Positions 16,926-26,121 of a stretch of 64,000 bases of DNA are shown piece by piece. The stretch is from Peribacillus cavernae (GTDB lineage Bacteria > Bacillota > Bacilli > Bacillales > DSM-1321). The stretch's first letter is position 1. Every line of letters starts with the position of its first letter. Made by a program: the position numbers and the translations under genes. The notes beneath the pieces are model-generated. The model did not search any database. It was not told the origin of the DNA and worked only from the letters and a program-made list of their open reading frames with translations. The stretch lies in NCBI RefSeq assembly GCF_003989135.1, contig NZ_RYZZ01000006.1, positions 124,001-188,000 on the forward strand, in the 5' to 3' direction.

Positions 16926-18148
16926 AAAAATATTCTAAACCATTTAAAGCACTTTGGATAGGCGAAATCATTTCGGAATTTGCCGGAGCAGCTGGGGGAA
17001 TCATTAACGGGTTATTGCTATATGAATTGACAGGATCAAAGGAATGGATGGGAGCACTTTGGCTTATCTATTTTATTCCCTCCTTGATTTTGCAAGGCAT
17101 AAGTGCTCCGTTTTTAAACCATGTCGTAAAAGAGAAAATGCTTCGAAACATACAGCTGATTCGTGCTGGTGCTTATCTTCTTCCACTCGCCAGTTATATA
17201 CTGGGTACAGATTTGGGGATTATTTTGGGATTAATCGTTTTGCAAAGTCTGTTAGGATTGATGCAGCCGATATACGCAAGTCTGTCCTTTTCACTTCTAC
17301 CTGATATTTGCAAAGAAGAAGAGCTTGTCGAAGCAAATGGATTATTGGATGGAACCATTCGACTCATGAGCTTTATTGCTCCCGGAGCAACTTCTTTATT
17401 TCTGTTGGTCAGCCCCGTGCATTTCATTTATGGTTTTTCATCTGCTATGTTCTTCGTTAGCTATCTCGCACTCTCACGCATTCCTCAGTCAAGTACGAAG
17501 AGAGTGGCAACTTGGACAAAGAAGTTTTGGTGGGCAGAAATGAAAGAAGGATATCGAACATTTTTTAAATACCCGCGTCTTATGCGACTCACGATTCTTT
17601 CTTCTACGGTGCAATTTGCGGTAGGAGCGACGCTGGTTTTAAGTGTGCCTTTTATACGAGGAGACCTTGATGGTCATTCTTGGGAATATGCAATCTTTTC
17701 TAGTGCTTTCCCAGTCGGTTATGCCATTGGAATGGTACTGCTTACGAAGTTACCAAAAACCTATCAAACGATGTACCTCGGTTTAATCGGAGGAGGTCTT
17801 TCGTTCGTACTCTTGTTCTTTGTTAACTCCATTCCTTTTGCGTGGATGTGTGAGCTGTTTGGGGGAATGTTATTTCCTCTTTTCAATGCTCAAAGTGCAG
17901 CGATTTTTCAGCGTGAGGCTCCTCGAAATCGTTTGACCCAACTAAGTGCCGTTCGATTGCTTTTCCTTCGGGTTACCATGCCGTTGGGAATATTGTTTGC
18001 TTCCTCATCATTTTTTGACCTAAGTACACGTCAGACCTATGCAATTGTCGGAATAGTAATTGTTCTCCCAGGATTACTTTGTCTCTTTGCTTCAGCTTCA
18101 CAACCCGAAAACAATCTGCTTGAGAAGAAAAAGCAAAAAACAAGTTAA
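16922..18148 (+). CDS. MFS transporter paired with ArsR-type regulator
   Basis: A 408-residue major facilitator protein with 11-12 helices, of the kind often annotated as macrolide or drug exporters (MFS_3-like; EANGLLDGTIRLMSFIAPG in the central region). It is translationally coupled to the regulator upstream through an ATGA overlap. No substrate can be deduced. The context of a self-regulated regulator-exporter pair in an accessory region suggests a role in export of a toxic compound. Confidence 0.85.
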   Translation: MKKYSKPFKALWIGEIISEFAGAAGGIINGLLLYELTGSKEWMGALWLIYFIPSLILQGISAPFLNHVVKEKMLRNIQLIRAGAYLLPLASYILGTDLGIILGLIVLQSLLGLMQPIYASLSFSLLPDICKEEELVEANGLLDGTIRLMSFIAPGATSLFLLVSPVHFIYGFSSAMFFVSYLALSRIPQSSTKRVATWTKKFWWAEMKEGYRTFFKYPRLMRLTILSSTVQFAVGATLVLSVPFIRGDLDGHSWEYAIFSSAFPVGYAIGMVLLTKLPKTYQTMYLGLIGGGLSFVLLFFVNSIPFAWMCELFGGMLFPLFNAQSAAIFQREAPRNRLTQLSAVRLLFLRVTMPLGILFASSSFFDLSTRQTYAIVGIVIVLPGLLCLFASASQPENNLLEKKKQKTS

Positions 18149-18248
18149 CTAAAAGCGCTTAACCGATAATAAAATATATGTAAGCCAACTGTTTCGGTTC
18201 TTCAACAACCTTCAAGTGATAAAATTAAACATTAAATGGGGGATTAAG

Positions 18249-18710
18249 ATGAAAATCAGCCAAACTACTGATTATGAATTAGTCGCAAGGTTAAATAAAC
18301 CCGTTCACGATTTACACACAACCTTATATCCTAAATACTTTACGGAATATAACTTTGAGGATATGAAAGAAATGTTCAAACATTTAGTAGATGATGATAA
18401 TTTTATTTTCCTCGTTCTTGAAGATAATCAAAATGCTGTTGGTTATGCCTGGTTAGAGATTAGAAACTATCCGGGACATGTCTTTAAAAAAGAATATAAA
18501 TCTGTCTACGTTAATCAGATCAGCATCACCGAGACGGCAAGGAAAAAAGGCTTTGGTTCGAAGTTAATGGAAGAAGTCTATAAAATCGCGAAAAATAAAC
18601 ATATAGACTTAATTGAGTTAGATTACTGGTCTAATAACAATGTGGCGAAAGATTTCTATAAAAAACTTGGTTTTAAGATTTACAGAGAGTTTGTTTATAA
18701 AGAGGTATAA
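18249..18710 (+). CDS. GNAT-family N-acetyltransferase
   Basis: A 153-residue acetyltransferase. The acetyl-CoA loop is visible as ITETARKKGFGSKLMEEV (motif A, R-K-K-G-F-G), followed by the motif B region NNNVAKDFYKKLGFK. The start at 18249 follows a GGGGGAT site; an in-frame ATG at 18216 has none. It is transcribed alone and the acceptor is unknown. Confidence 0.9.
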   Translation: MKISQTTDYELVARLNKPVHDLHTTLYPKYFTEYNFEDMKEMFKHLVDDDNFIFLVLEDNQNAVGYAWLEIRNYPGHVFKKEYKSVYVNQISITETARKKGFGSKLMEEVYKIAKNKHIDLIELDYWSNNNVAKDFYKKLGFKIYREFVYKEV

Positions 18711-18812
18711 AATGCCTAAACATTTTTCCTTTTGGAGCACCTTCCATAAATGGATTATTTGTGGTTTAATAGCAGGATAAAAGCTTTTTTACTATTCCTG
18801 GGAGGTTCCACT

Positions 18813-21800
18813 ATGAAAAAAGGAAAGATTAATTGTCTTATTGCTCTAGTTTTTATGTTTACTCTATGTTTTAGTCAGCTGCCCCAAACAAAAATACAAG
18901 CGGCAGAAAGCGATTCTATCATTGAAGAACAAACACTGACTATCTCAACTCCAGTAGAATCTACTTTAACCAGCACCAAAAATGTTCATTGGTATAAAGT
19001 AGTTCCTTCAGATGAGGATATCGCGAGGTTCACACATTTTCGTATTAAGCTTCAATCGAAACAGGAGTTGAATATTTCTGTTTATTCCAGCTTGGAAAAT
19101 GCAATTGACAACAATACCTTTGACCGTTATCTGGGATACTCCTTTGAAGAAGGACCATCACAAATCGATTTCCCGATTTCATGGAAAGGCCCTTATTATA
19201 TAAAGGTCGAATATTTTGGCCAGGAAACAGCGGAGGAGGGCACAGGTGTTATAGTAGTACAAGAAGAAGCAGGTAAGAACGCAGAAGCTGTCGAGCCAGT
19301 AATGACAGACGCACCTTACACCATCAGCTACGATGGGGTCACATTGCCTCCCTCCAATCAGTCCTATGCTGAAGAATGCCCGGCAGAACTAAGTACAGAT
19401 CAAAGAAAAAATGGAAAAAGTATTTTACAAGATTTGCGGACGATCCGCGAGACGGTTTTGTCCCGAACAGACAATGGACAGGATTTATCTTCTTTATACT
19501 ACAAAGCCGCTCCTTACATAACTACCAAAATGATATTCGGCAAAGAAGCTAAACAGACACGAGAGAATGTGTATCAGGATTTAGTTCAATTAAAGAGTTT
19601 ATTTGTGGATATAGCTGAAAGTGGAAGCGAAAGCGGCTATACAATAACTGATCAAGACCAAGAGGCCATAAATGATCTTTATAACATTTCTCGCAATGCA
19701 GTTCCTGACTCCTTAAAAGAAAAGATTGATCAAATAGCTGATAAAGCCGGACTATCCAATGTAAAAGGTCTGCCAGTTTCAGCAATTTTGTTAAAAGCTG
19801 AACTTGCTGAGACTAAACCCAAGCTGCAAGATCGGTATATTGTAAAATTAAAAGCAGGCAAAAAGCTTAACTCGATTCAATCTGATGTAAAAAAATATGG
19901 AGTCAAATCAATTAATCCTCTAAAAGGCGATGCCTCCGTTTTTGAAAATATGTTTGTCGCGCAGTTAAGTACTACAGGGCAATCGAAAGCAGCTGCTAAG
20001 CAATTTAAGGCAACTGCAGAAAAGATTTCCGATCTTCCTGAGGTGGACTTCGTTGAGCAGGTTCAACAATATCATGCATTATCAACAGATTCACAATACT
20101 CCTATCAATGGTCATTAAAAAATGACGGGACTGACGGCGTAAAAAACGCAGACATTCAGTATGAAAAGCTTAACGATCTATTAAAAGGGAAAAATTTAAA
20201 AGACACTGTCATTGCGGTTGTTGATACAGGTGTCGATCATTCACTTGCAGACCTAAACAGCAAAGTCAACACGGATTCTGGTTACAACTATATTGATCGT
20301 TCCTCGAATGCGATGGATGACAACGGCCATGGTACTCATGTATCAGGAATAATTACGGCAGCAGCCAACAATCAATATTCCATGGCTGGTATTAATTCAT
20401 TCGCAAAAATACTTCCGGTTAAAGTCCTGGATGCCATGGGTAGTGGGGACACCGAACAAATCGCATATGGCATTAAGTATGCAGCCGATCATGGAGCCAA
20501 AGTGATAAATCTCAGTCTGGGAGGACCATACAGCAGGACGATTGAATACGCGCTTGCGTATGCGAATAAAAAGAATGTTACGATTGTGGCGGCCAGCGGG
20601 AATGAAGCCTTGGACGAACTTTCATACCCTGCCTCTTCAAAATATGCGATTTCAGTTGGAGCGACAAACCGAATCGATCTTGTTTCCGATTATTCGAACT
20701 ATGGGAAGGGATTGGATCTTGTCGCACCTGGTACAGAGATTCCGAGCCTCGTTCCCGATGGAAATATGACTTATATGAGCGGAACTTCCATGGCCACGCC
20801 TCATGTAGCGGCAGTTGCAGGGTTGCTGTTATCAGAAAATCCTAATTTAAAGCCAAATGAAGTAGAAAAGATTTTAACCGATACAGCTAAGAATGTAGCG
20901 TTTGAAGAGCAAGACAACCAGCCTCCGGAAGATTCAGATTATCCAGAGGACGATGAAGAAGGTCCGTATCCTGTCAAACTGCCCCAACCTATTCCTGGTT
21001 ATGATCCTGTATCCGGCTGGGGAAGATTGAATGCTTATGGTGCCACAAGTGCCGTTGAGTTAAAGGCAAAAGTAAATCCGATCTTAAACTATCACACTAC
21101 TGTATCCGGTACTGCTAAAAGCGGCTCTATTGTTAAGGTAATGAGTGGTGAAAAAATAGTAGCAACAGGTACAGCTAACCGTTCAGGTGTCTTCACTGTG
21201 AAAATGCCTGTTCAAAAAGCAGATCAGATGCTAAGTGTGGTCATTAAAAACAATAGCGCAGAAACAGCAATAAGAGCTGTCGTCGAGAAAGCTCCGGAAA
21301 AACCGATCGTCAATCGTTTAACAAATAATGATACAAAAATAACCGGCAAAGCGGCTAAAGGATTGACCGTCAAAATTAAAGACTCTACTAAAAAAGTGAT
21401 AGCGACTTCTAAAGTAAAAGACAATGGTTCCTTTGAAGTACCGCTTAAAAGCAAACTAAAAGAAAAAACCGTTTTGTATATAACTGTTTTGGATGGATAC
21501 AAAGAAAGCCTTGAAGTAAAGGTAACCGTTGCTGATGTGATTCCGCCTTCTGCACCAAAAATATCCACTGTCAGTGACAGAGATACAATGTTGAAAGGGA
21601 AAACGGAAGCCTATGCTGCATTAACAGCTACTGTAAAGGGAAAAACCATTGGCACCGGCAAAGCTAATGCCAAAGGCGAATTCCAAGTAAAGATTAAAAA
21701 ACAAAAAGCAGGTACAGAAATAAGTGTCACTGCAAAGGATCCGGCAGGCAATACAAGTAAAGCAACAAAAACCAAAGTAATTGATAAGACAGCCCCATCT

Positions 21801-22043
21801 GCACCAAAGGTAACAGCAGTAACCAATAAGAGCACAATCATAAAAGGAAAGACCGAACCAAGTGCGGCAGTTACTGTTAAAGCCGGCAAGAAAACAATTG
21901 GAACAGGAAAAGCTAATAGTAAAGGGGAATACTCGATAAAGATAGCGAAACAAAAGGCCTACACTATTTTATCGATTTCAGCGAAAGATCAGGTCGGAAA
22001 TACGAGCATAGCAGTAAAATCAATCGTTAAAAAAGCAAAATAA
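18813..22043 (+). CDS. Secreted subtilisin-like serine protease (S8) with four Ig-like repeats
   Basis: A 1076-residue exported protease. Parts in order: signal peptide (about 1-32, ending near TKIQAA), a PPC-like beta domain (about 40-150), a helical region, an I9-like propeptide (about 335-423), the S8 catalytic domain (about 430-750) and four repeats of about 80 residues (752-1076). The catalytic triad is Asp471 (VVDTGVDHS), His506 (NGHGTHVSG) and Ser659 (SGTSMATPHVA). An acidic insert (PPEDSDYPEDDEEGPYP) interrupts the end of the catalytic domain. Each repeat has a GKT/GKA and a GTGKAN.KGE pattern typical of bacterial Ig-like domains. No LPXTG anchor is seen. The start follows GGGAGG. Confidence 0.93.
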   Translation: MKKGKINCLIALVFMFTLCFSQLPQTKIQAAESDSIIEEQTLTISTPVESTLTSTKNVHWYKVVPSDEDIARFTHFRIKLQSKQELNISVYSSLENAIDNNTFDRYLGYSFEEGPSQIDFPISWKGPYYIKVEYFGQETAEEGTGVIVVQEEAGKNAEAVEPVMTDAPYTISYDGVTLPPSNQSYAEECPAELSTDQRKNGKSILQDLRTIRETVLSRTDNGQDLSSLYYKAAPYITTKMIFGKEAKQTRENVYQDLVQLKSLFVDIAESGSESGYTITDQDQEAINDLYNISRNAVPDSLKEKIDQIADKAGLSNVKGLPVSAILLKAELAETKPKLQDRYIVKLKAGKKLNSIQSDVKKYGVKSINPLKGDASVFENMFVAQLSTTGQSKAAAKQFKATAEKISDLPEVDFVEQVQQYHALSTDSQYSYQWSLKNDGTDGVKNADIQYEKLNDLLKGKNLKDTVIAVVDTGVDHSLADLNSKVNTDSGYNYIDRSSNAMDDNGHGTHVSGIITAAANNQYSMAGINSFAKILPVKVLDAMGSGDTEQIAYGIKYAADHGAKVINLSLGGPYSRTIEYALAYANKKNVTIVAASGNEALDELSYPASSKYAISVGATNRIDLVSDYSNYGKGLDLVAPGTEIPSLVPDGNMTYMSGTSMATPHVAAVAGLLLSENPNLKPNEVEKILTDTAKNVAFEEQDNQPPEDSDYPEDDEEGPYPVKLPQPIPGYDPVSGWGRLNAYGATSAVELKAKVNPILNYHTTVSGTAKSGSIVKVMSGEKIVATGTANRSGVFTVKMPVQKADQMLSVVIKNNSAETAIRAVVEKAPEKPIVNRLTNNDTKITGKAAKGLTVKIKDSTKKVIATSKVKDNGSFEVPLKSKLKEKTVLYITVLDGYKESLEVKVTVADVIPPSAPKISTVSDRDTMLKGKTEAYAALTATVKGKTIGTGKANAKGEFQVKIKKQKAGTEISVTAKDPAGNTSKATKTKVIDKTAPSAPKVTAVTNKSTIIKGKTEPSAAVTVKAGKKTIGTGKANSKGEYSIKIAKQKAYTILSISAKDQVGNTSIAVKSIVKKAK

Positions 22044-22066
22044 TAAACGACTATCTTTACAGGTTG

Positions 22067-22103
22067 GAAGCAGAGAACGAACCTCTGCTTCCGTATTTTT
22101 TTA
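22067..22103 (+). terminator. Terminator of S8 protease gene
   Basis: GGAAGCAGAG (22067-22076) pairs with CTCTGCTTCC (22084-22093), followed by GTATTTTTTT. Confidence 0.9.
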
Positions 22104-22170
22104 GTAAACGGAAAGGATAGTATAAATAAGAAAACTGGATTAACATGGGAATATAAAAGGAGGCGTTATA

Positions 22171-22728
22171 ATGTCTTCAGAAAGAATAATGTGGGAGAAT
22201 ATTGAGGATTTTGGATGTGAATACTTAAATATTTCTCGAGATGAATCTGGATTAGTGGCAAAAGGAACTACTATTTTCTTGTCTAAAAGCGAGCCCTGCA
22301 AAGTTACTTATGAAATGGTTATGGATCCTTTTTGGATTACCAAATCACTTAAAGTGAAAACAGAGAGTAATGAAAAAGCAATAGAAATAAATTCAGATGG
22401 CCAGGGAAAATGGTTCGATAATAAAGGCTACGAACTAGATCATCTAAAAGGTGCGATAGATGTTGACATATCTGCTACACCTTTTTCGAATTCTTTGCCC
22501 ATAAACAGACATACATGGAACAAGTCCCAGAAAAGAGATTTCGAGATGGCTTTCGTTTCTGTTCCAGACATGGAAATAATAAAAGTAAACCAAAGCTACA
22601 CATTTCTAGGAGATCAGAATCATTCTAGAACTTTCTTCTATCAATCTGGTCTTTTTGAAACCAATATAGTTGTCGACGAAAATGGATATGTTCTGGATTA
22701 TCCAGGGATTTTTTCAAGAAAATATTAA
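22171..22728 (+). CDS. Putative glycolipid-binding family protein (PF06475)
   Basis: A 185-residue cytoplasmic beta-rich protein. The pattern WENIEDFGCEYLNIS at the start, FWITKSLKVKT, GQGKWFDNKGYELDHLKGAIDVDIS and TPFSNSLPINR are those of the putative glycolipid-binding family PF06475. No signal peptide or membrane segment is present. The function of the family is not established. The start follows AAAGGAGGCG; it stands alone upstream of broken GNAT remnants. Confidence 0.82.
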   Translation: MSSERIMWENIEDFGCEYLNISRDESGLVAKGTTIFLSKSEPCKVTYEMVMDPFWITKSLKVKTESNEKAIEINSDGQGKWFDNKGYELDHLKGAIDVDISATPFSNSLPINRHTWNKSQKRDFEMAFVSVPDMEIIKVNQSYTFLGDQNHSRTFFYQSGLFETNIVVDENGYVLDYPGIFSRKY

Positions 22729-22769
22729 TTGAAATATTAGACCATTGAAACAGCTAATGAGGAGGATTT

Positions 22770-22982
22770 ATGGAAATAGTGCAAGCATCACTTTTGGATC
22801 TGGAACAAGTATCTCATTACACCAGAAATGCCAAGAGAATGCTTGAAGAATGTACGAGAGATTTTACAAATCAAGGGCTAGAGGATGTTAGACTTGTGGT
22901 TTATAAAGGAAATAAAGCAATGGAGCTCTATGAAGAATTTGGATTTGAAGAGTATAGGGTTGTTATGCATAAAAAGCTCTAA
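22770..22982 (+). pseudogene. Internally deleted GNAT acetyltransferase remnant
   Basis: A 70-codon frame with a good AGGAGG site. The first 27 residues look like a GNAT N-terminus, and residues 37-70 (VRLVVYKGNKAMELYEEFGF) are the GNAT C-terminal motif B. The acetyl-CoA binding loop between them is missing, as is more than half of the usual 150 residues. So it is read as a deletion remnant. Confidence 0.7.
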
Positions 22983-23130
22983 CAAATAACGCATCTAGGA
23001 GGATGATTTAAATGTCTAAAAAAATTTAAAATGCCAACATCTCGGTAGAAGGACACGTCTTACTCAATGCAAAATGATAAAAAAACCAGGAATCTTTAGG
23101 ATACATTGGACCTGTTAAAAGGAGAGCGTC
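22983..23130 (+). pseudogene. Decayed gene start between two acetyltransferase genes
   Basis: A strong AGGAGG precedes an ATG at 23012, but the frame stops after five codons in an A-rich run. Another frame then continues for about 15 codons (NANISVEGHVLLNAK) before a stop. This looks like the 5' end of a lost gene. The family cannot be named. Confidence 0.35.
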
Positions 23131-23583
23131 ATGGAAATTAGGAAACTACATTTAGATGAGCCACCACCAATGGATTTATTGTTAATGGCAGATCCTTCAC
23201 GGCTATTTATCGAGGATTATGTAAAAAGGGGCGAATGTTTTGTCGCCGAAAGCAATAAACAAATAATTGGAGCTTATATACTCCTGCCTACAAGACCTGG
23301 TACGGTGGAACTTGTAAATATTGCGGTTGATGAGAATCACCAAGGTAAAGGAATAGGGAAACAATTGGTCATGGATGCAATCCATACGGCCAAGTCGAGA
23401 GGCTACAAGACAATGGAAGTTGGTACTGGAAACTCGAGTATAGACCAATTAGCCCTCTATCAAAAGTGCTGCTTTAGAATTGTGGGAGTAGATACGGATT
23501 TTTTCAAAAGGCACTATAATGAAGAAATCTTTGAGAACGGTATCCAATGCCGTGATATGATCCGTCTTTCTCAAGATTTATAA
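23131..23583 (+). CDS. GNAT-family N-acetyltransferase (YvbK-like)
   Basis: A 150-residue acetyltransferase. The acetyl-CoA binding segment is VNIAVDENHQGKGIGKQLV (motif A, Q-G-K-G-I-G), with the following motif B around LALYQKCCFRIVG. Sequence and length agree with B. subtilis YvbK. The start follows AAAGGAGAG. The acceptor is not known. Confidence 0.9.
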   Translation: MEIRKLHLDEPPPMDLLLMADPSRLFIEDYVKRGECFVAESNKQIIGAYILLPTRPGTVELVNIAVDENHQGKGIGKQLVMDAIHTAKSRGYKTMEVGTGNSSIDQLALYQKCCFRIVGVDTDFFKRHYNEEIFENGIQCRDMIRLSQDL

Positions 23584-23635
23584 GGGTGGGGCAAGATTTT
23601 GATTTGGATTCAATAACACGGTCAGGAGAATTATA

Positions 23636-24397
23636 GTGGAGACGAAAAAAACCCCGGCAATTATAGAAAAGGAAGCATTTATAGAACTAAATGGCTTTAA
23701 ATTATTCACAAAATACTATGTACAAAATAGAGGCAAACCAACAATTGTAATGGATGCCGGTTATGGGGATTACTCAAAAACGTGGGATACCTTGATTCCT
23801 GAAGCAGCTAATCTAACAAGGGTTTTTGTTTATGATAGAGCTGGATTAGGGAAGAGCGAAAAAAGTCCGAACCCCAGGACAAGTGCAGAAATGGTAAAAG
23901 AATTGAATGATCTTCTCCAAAAATCAAAAATAAAGCCTCCATATATATTAGTAGGTCATTCGTTTGGTGGGGTAAATGTTCGGTTATATGCAACAGAGTT
24001 TCCCGAAAAGGTTGCAGGGGTTATTTTAGTTGATTCTACACCCGCGGACTATAGGGAGAGATTTCTTCCAACTATGCCTGCTGAATTTCAGGAGGCCTAC
24101 AAAAAACAATTCATTCTTGAAGGCACATATGATGAATTTATGGAAAGCTTAAACCAACTATCGGAGAATAGGTATCTCGGCAGCATTCCCTTAATCGTTT
24201 TATCGGCAGGAAAAAAGGCATACTATTCAACGGAATCACAGGCATTGTGGCATAAGATGCAAAAGGAAATCCTGGGCATATCCGAAAATAGTGAGCTAAT
24301 CATTGCCGAGAACAGTGCCCATTACATTCAGAATGATAGGCCTGAGATTGTAATTGGTGCAATAAAACGATTGATACAAATTGACTACCAATCATAA
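23636..24397 (+). CDS. Alpha/beta hydrolase
   Basis: A 253-residue hydrolase. The nucleophile elbow is GHSFGG with Ser109; the oxyanion region is DAGYGDYSKTWD; the catalytic acid lies after the IPLIVLSAG strand; and His is in NSAHYIQNDRPE. The start is GTG at 23636 with GGAGAA upstream. It stands alone with its own terminator. Esterase or lactonase activity is possible; the substrate is unknown. Confidence 0.88.
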   Translation: METKKTPAIIEKEAFIELNGFKLFTKYYVQNRGKPTIVMDAGYGDYSKTWDTLIPEAANLTRVFVYDRAGLGKSEKSPNPRTSAEMVKELNDLLQKSKIKPPYILVGHSFGGVNVRLYATEFPEKVAGVILVDSTPADYRERFLPTMPAEFQEAYKKQFILEGTYDEFMESLNQLSENRYLGSIPLIVLSAGKKAYYSTESQALWHKMQKEILGISENSELIIAENSAHYIQNDRPEIVIGAIKRLIQIDYQS

Positions 24398-24411
24398 GTA
24401 CGTTCCTGGAG

Positions 24412-24444
24412 ACGATTCTTTCTTAAGTAGGAATCGTTTTTTAC
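24412..24444 (+). terminator. Terminator of hydrolase gene
   Basis: ACGATTC (24412-24418) pairs with GAATCGT (24431-24437), followed by TTTTTAC. Confidence 0.75.
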
Positions 24445-24531
24445 CGGACAATGTTAATGGAAAAAAGAAGGGTTTTTTAAAGTAATTGTCGAAGATTAGA
24501 ATTCCGACTTTAAACAGGGAGAAGGAATAGC

Positions 24532-25785
24532 ATGCGATTTAAAGACTTCCATAAGAATATCAAAATACGAATCATTGAAACATTTTTGAGCAGATTTGTA
24601 AGCGGGATGATTTTTCCGTTTATGACGATCTACCTGGTAAGCCATTTTGGTGCCAAGGCTGCGGGACTGTTATTGCTCATCAATGTGTTTGCCGGAATAA
24701 GTGTTTCTTTTTTAGGAGGATATTTTTCCGACCAATTTGGCAGGAAGAAAATCATGCTCAGTGCTGAAATTCTTAGATTCCTAGCTTTTTTTACGATGAT
24801 GCTGTGTAATTCACCATGGTTTGAATCTGCGTTGATTACTTTTTTGATGATGACGGTTAACAGTATTTGTTGGGGACTTGCCGGTCCCGCCAACGAGGCC
24901 ATGCTGATTGACGTGAGCACACCTAATCAGCGGAAACTGATGTATTCTATCACATATTGGGCCAACAACTTTTCGATAGCCATCGGGGGGATTGCTGGAG
25001 CCTTTCTATTTAAAGATCACTTATTTGAACTATTCATCGCTCTTAGTTTCGTTGCAGCTATTATTGTGATCCTTGTCGGCTTTTTTATGGATGAGAGCCA
25101 TGTACCAGCTTCCTTAGATATTAAACCAACACAGCATATTATCCAATTGTTCTCGAGTTATAAAATCGTGTTACGTGACCGGTTATTCATTTGGTTTGTT
25201 GTAGCAGGTGTCCTAATTTTATCGATGGAAATGCAATTAACAAACTACGTTGGTATCAGGCTAGCCAGTGAAATGCACACCCAACATTTCCTGTCATGGG
25301 AGATAGACGGCATTACTATGCTCGGTTTCCTTCGAAGTGAAAATACCATCCTAGTCGTTTTTTTGGCCTTGTTTGCAACGAGATTAACAGATTATTTTAA
25401 GGATAGAACTGTGTTGCTCGCCAGCTGCCTGTTATTCTCCATAGGGTATGGCGTATTATCATATGCAAATAATATATGGGTCCTTTTTGTCTTTATGGTT
25501 TTATTAACGATCGGGGAAGTGTTCCGGGTACCTGTGGAGCAATCATATATTACCTCGATTCCGCCAGATCATGCCAGAAGTGCTTACATGGCCATAAACG
25601 GCCTTAAGTATAACCTGTCCATGTTAATTGCTTCCTTAACGGTTACCGTAGGATCGTTCCTGTCTTCTTTAACAATGGCGATACTAATTACCGTTGTTGG
25701 ACTAACCGGTACTTTCATTTACTTGCTTATAACACCAACTTTGGACAGGCGAAAGCACGAGCGGCATATGGAGCAGGTAAGTTAA
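24532..25785 (+). CDS. MFS transporter
   Basis: A 417-residue, 12-helix major facilitator protein. Motif A between helices 2 and 3 is clear (GGYFSDQFGRKKIM), with an MdtG/YttB-like drug exporter layout. The start at 24532 follows GGGAGAAGG. No regulator is adjacent and the substrate is unknown. It is followed two bases later by a short methyltransferase-like fragment. Confidence 0.88.
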   Translation: MRFKDFHKNIKIRIIETFLSRFVSGMIFPFMTIYLVSHFGAKAAGLLLLINVFAGISVSFLGGYFSDQFGRKKIMLSAEILRFLAFFTMMLCNSPWFESALITFLMMTVNSICWGLAGPANEAMLIDVSTPNQRKLMYSITYWANNFSIAIGGIAGAFLFKDHLFELFIALSFVAAIIVILVGFFMDESHVPASLDIKPTQHIIQLFSSYKIVLRDRLFIWFVVAGVLILSMEMQLTNYVGIRLASEMHTQHFLSWEIDGITMLGFLRSENTILVVFLALFATRLTDYFKDRTVLLASCLLFSIGYGVLSYANNIWVLFVFMVLLTIGEVFRVPVEQSYITSIPPDHARSAYMAINGLKYNLSMLIASLTVTVGSFLSSLTMAILITVVGLTGTFIYLLITPTLDRRKHERHMEQVS

Positions 25786-25787
25786 GT

Positions 25788-26069
25788 TTGGCTGAACAAG
25801 TTTGCATGGGAAGGGGCCGACTTTTTGATCCGCTTCCCTTTGATGATCGAAATATCACAAGAGAGATAAAGCATTTGTATGTTGATAGTGTAGTTACATA
25901 TCATCGAACAATTTCCACATTAATCAATACACTTATCAAACATGACTTTGTATTGGAAGAGATTATTGAACCCCAATCAACTCCAGCTGGATTAGAAAAA
26001 AACAGAAGCTTAATAATTAATTGGCGAGAAAAAAACCTTCCAACGAGATTTGGAAGGTTTTTAGGATAA
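25788..26069 (+). pseudogene. C-terminal remnant of a class I SAM-dependent methyltransferase
   Basis: A 93-codon frame whose only ATG is internal. The segment TYHRTISTLINTLIKHDFVL followed by EEIIEPQSTPAGLEKN is the C-terminal part of YcgJ/UbiE-like methyltransferases. The SAM-binding N-terminal two thirds are absent. The last codons run through a terminator hairpin (26031-26062). So this is a truncated gene end fused to unrelated upstream sequence. Confidence 0.75.
26031..26062. terminator. Bidirectional terminator
   Basis: AAAAACCTTCC (26031-26041) pairs perfectly with GGAAGGTTTTT (26052-26062). It lies between the methyltransferase remnant and the convergent YdjM-type gene. Confidence 0.85.
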
Positions 26070-26121
26070 ACTTTATTATTCAAAGTGAAGCCACCCAATA
26101 GGTTGTTCAATATGAATCACC

